Positions 62,377-64,000 of a DNA stretch of 64,000 nucleotides are shown here, piece by piece (the stretch's first letter is position 1; each line of letters starts with the position of its first letter). This DNA is from Terrimonas sp. (GTDB lineage: Bacteria; Bacteroidota; Bacteroidia; Chitinophagales; Chitinophagaceae): positions 1 through 64,000 of the forward strand of contig NZ_QCZJ01000017.1 in NCBI RefSeq assembly GCF_003075435.1. The letters are read 5' to 3'. The notes below the pieces were generated by a model. The model was not told the origin of the DNA. It was given only the letters and a program-made list of their open reading frames with translations, and searched no databases. Both the position numbers and the translations under genes were made by a program.

Positions 62377-62754
62377 CTATAATTTATTTGCTATTCTGTG
62401 TATACCATTTTTCATTAGCGCCACATTAAAATTAATCAGCAATCCAAGCTTTAAACCCGACAATTTTAAATAGGTTAATACCTGTTTAAAATGGACATTA
62501 GCTATAGCTTCTATACTTTTCATTTCAACAATTACTTTATTTTCAATGATCACATCTGCCCTAAAACCAACTTCTAACCTTATTTCTTCGTGAACAAGCG
62601 GAATTGCCTGTTGCCTTTTAAAGAAAAGCCCTGTTTTACTTAATTCATAACAGAAGATTTCTTCGTATACACTTTCAAAAAGGCCTGGGCCATATTTTCT
62701 ATGAATATTGAATGCTATATCAATAACCACAGTGGCAATTTCATTTTCGGTCAT
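62377..62754 (-). CDS. GxxExxY protein (PD-(D/E)XK nuclease-like) inserted between nuoF and nuoG
   Basis: 125 residues. The family motif is G-L-F-E-S-V-Y in KYGPGLFESVYEEIF. The core RADVIIENKVIVEMKS has the D-x(n)-E-x-K arrangement of PD-(D/E)XK nucleases. The last part, FKQVLTYLKLSGLKLGLLINFNVALMKNGIHRI, is also typical. GxxExxY genes are scattered in many bacterial genomes and their biological role is not settled. Here the gene breaks the nuo operon, in the same direction, and is bounded by R1 on one side and R2 and R3 on the other. It looks like a small mobile insert; the nuclease activity is not shown. Confidence 0.9.
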   Translation of the reverse strand: MTENEIATVVIDIAFNIHRKYGPGLFESVYEEIFCYELSKTGLFFKRQQAIPLVHEEIRLEVGFRADVIIENKVIVEMKSIEAIANVHFKQVLTYLKLSGLKLGLLINFNVALMKNGIHRIANKL

Positions 62755-62775
62755 AGGTTAGCTATTTATTGTTTT

Positions 62776-62812
62776 TTTCACGCGGCGCCCGCAATGGTGC
62801 AGCGACGCAGCG
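62776..62812 (+). repeat. Boundary repeat R2, direct copy of R1
   Basis: Begins TTTCACGCGGCGCCCGCAAT and ends CAGCGACGCAGCG. It has six differences from R1 in 37 bases and lies just upstream of the GxxExxY start. Confidence 0.75.
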
Positions 62813-62828
62813 AATTTTGTCTCATGTG

Positions 62829-62861
62829 GCGTCGTTGCTCCTCAGCGTTCGCCGCGTGAAA
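62829..62861 (-). repeat. Boundary repeat R3, inverted relative to R1 and R2
   Basis: The end CAGCGTTCGCCGCGTGAAA is the reverse complement of the R1 start (TTTCACGCGGCGAACGCxx). With R1 it frames a 524-base segment containing the GxxExxY gene as terminal inverted repeats. R2 and R3 together can form a hairpin upstream of the GxxExxY gene. The nuoF stop lies seven bases to the right. Confidence 0.75.
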
Positions 62862-62867
62862 TGCCCC

Positions 62868-64000
62868 CTACACCACCACCTCTCTCGCATCTGCATAATG
62901 TGCTAATCCATAATTCCTGCGCAGGCATTCTTCAGGGTTCAGCACATGCCATTCAAATTCATCGCGGAAATGACGGATGGCTGCCGCTACCGGCCATGCC
63001 GCCGCATCACCTAACGGACAAATCGTGTTGCCTTCTATCTTACGTTGTATATCCCACAATAAATCAATATCACTTATATCACCTTTACCGCTATCAATTT
63101 TTTTCAGGATCTTTTCCATCCAGCCTGTTCCTTCACGGCAGGGGCTGCATTGCCCGCAACTTTCGTGGCGGTAAAAACGCGCCAATGTATAGGTGTTTTT
63201 CACCACGCACTGATCCTCATCAAACACTATAAAACCACCGCTCCCCATCATGCTGCCTGTGGCAAAACCGCCGTCACTCAGGCTTTCATAATTCATATAC
63301 CTGGTTTCACCTTTGGCTGTTTTCAACAAAAGATTGGCAGGTAATATAGGTACAGAAGAGCCGCCCGGTATGCAGGCTTTCAGCCTTTTGCCACCAGGTA
63401 TACCTCCGCAATATTCATCACTGTAAATAAATTCTTCCACGCTGATAGTCATATCAATCTCGTACACGCCTGGTTTATTGATATTGCCGCAGGCTGAGAT
63501 CAGTTTTGTACCGGTTGAGCGACCAACGCCAATTTTGGCGTATTCTTCACCGCCAAGATTAATGATAGGCACCACAGCAGCTAAGGTTTCTACGTTATTT
63601 ACCACCGTTGGACGATCCCAAACACCTTTTACTGCAGGGAAAGGTGGCTTGATGCGGGGATTACCTCTCTTGCCTTCCAGTGATTCTATCAACGCGGTTT
63701 CTTCTCCGCAGATATAAGCACCGGCTCCGCGCTGCACATATATTTCACAAGCAAATCCCGAACCTAATATATTCTTACCGAGAAAGCCGTTTGCTTTTGC
63801 TTCAGCAATTGCCTGCTCCAGTATGTCAGGAATCCAGGCATATTCACCACGGATGTATATATAGGTAGCATTACTGCCCAATGCAAATGAACTAACAATT
63901 AAGCCTTCAATTAAAAGATGTGGAATAAATTCCATCAGGTAGCGATCTTTAAAAGTACCTGGCTCGCTTTCATCAGCATTACACACCAAATGACGGGGAA
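62868..64000 (-). CDS. nuoF: NADH-quinone oxidoreductase subunit F (5' end beyond the window)
   Basis: At least 377 residues are visible, open to the right edge: PRHLVCNADESEPGTFKDR continues leftwards from base 64000. The NADH/FMN parts are GAGAYICGEETALIESLEGKRG and PTVVNNVETLA. The [4Fe-4S] N3 cluster is ESCGQCSPCREGTGWM with TICPLGDAAA. It oxidises NADH and feeds the NuoG clusters. The N-terminus, with the first Gly-rich FMN segment, lies outside. It is followed by the R1-R3 insert rather than directly by nuoG. Confidence 0.95.
   Translation of the reverse strand, partial: PRHLVCNADESEPGTFKDRYLMEFIPHLLIEGLIVSSFALGSNATYIYIRGEYAWIPDILEQAIAEAKANGFLGKNILGSGFACEIYVQRGAGAYICGEETALIESLEGKRGNPRIKPPFPAVKGVWDRPTVVNNVETLAAVVPIINLGGEEYAKIGVGRSTGTKLISACGNINKPGVYEIDMTISVEEFIYSDEYCGGIPGGKRLKACIPGGSSVPILPANLLLKTAKGETRYMNYESLSDGGFATGSMMGSGGFIVFDEDQCVVKNTYTLARFYRHESCGQCSPCREGTGWMEKILKKIDSGKGDISDIDLLWDIQRKIEGNTICPLGDAAAWPVAAAIRHFRDEFEWHVLNPEECLRRNYGLAHYADAREVVV

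Overview
The window comes from a member of the Bacteroidota, most likely Chitinophagaceae or a close relative. The grounds are a SusC/SusD pair with an ECF sigma factor and FecR anti-sigma, a type IX secretion sorting-domain remnant, Bacteroides-type Tra proteins (DUF4133/DUF4134 families), promoters of the form TTTG-N19-TAnnTTTG, and few strong Shine-Dalgarno sites. The family-level assignment is inference; no rRNA is present.

About 1-38,890 is the right-hand part of an integrative conjugative element (ICE). It opens with the tail of an IS transposase at the left edge. Next is a copper/silver resistance cargo (87-7770): CopB-type P-ATPase, beta-propeller lipoprotein, DUF3347 lipoprotein, DUF305 protein, YHS-like lipoprotein, haem-binding protein, and a multicopper oxidase fused to a C-terminal barrel-like domain. 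A GNAT acetyltransferase and a hybrid histidine kinase/receiver/LuxR regulator follow, with a repeat-rich control region. Then comes a conjugation operon (12,789-31,584): TraE, DUF1896, a 1,846-residue methylase-helicase, TraF, TraG (VirB4), three tandem secreted TraI/TerB-like paralogues, TraJ, TraK, a TraL-like protein, TraM and TraN. No relaxase, no VirD4 coupling protein and no recognisable TraO/P/Q lie in the window. The right end carries a pair of paralogous cytoplasmic proteins around a lipoprotein, a small winged-helix-like protein, a 64-residue protein, two homologous large serine recombinases, and an inverted Fic protein with an AbiEi-like N-terminus. A five-unit 24-bp direct-repeat array lies between Fic and the second recombinase.

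The second recombinase's reading frame runs antisense through the terminator and body of tRNA-Lys(UUU). That makes the tRNA the probable chromosome/element junction. To its right is core chromosome: a SAM hydroxide adenosyltransferase (DUF62), a DUF2905 protein, and a polysaccharide-utilisation-like locus on the minus strand (decayed GH16 pseudogene, metallophosphoesterase, SusD, SusC with STN domain, FecR, sigma factor). Then come glycyl-tRNA synthetase, a MacB-like permease and the complex I operon nuoF-[GxxExxY insert]-nuoG-H-I-J-K-L-M-N, also on the minus strand. nuoF runs off the right edge.

Main points for a second look: the 24-bp iteron-like array beside the AbiEi-Fic fusion; the GxxExxY nuclease-like gene bounded by inverted and direct repeats inside the nuo operon; the oxidase-barrel fusion; the recombinase/tRNA-Lys junction; and the GH16 pseudogene within an apparently intact sigma/anti-sigma SusCD locus.
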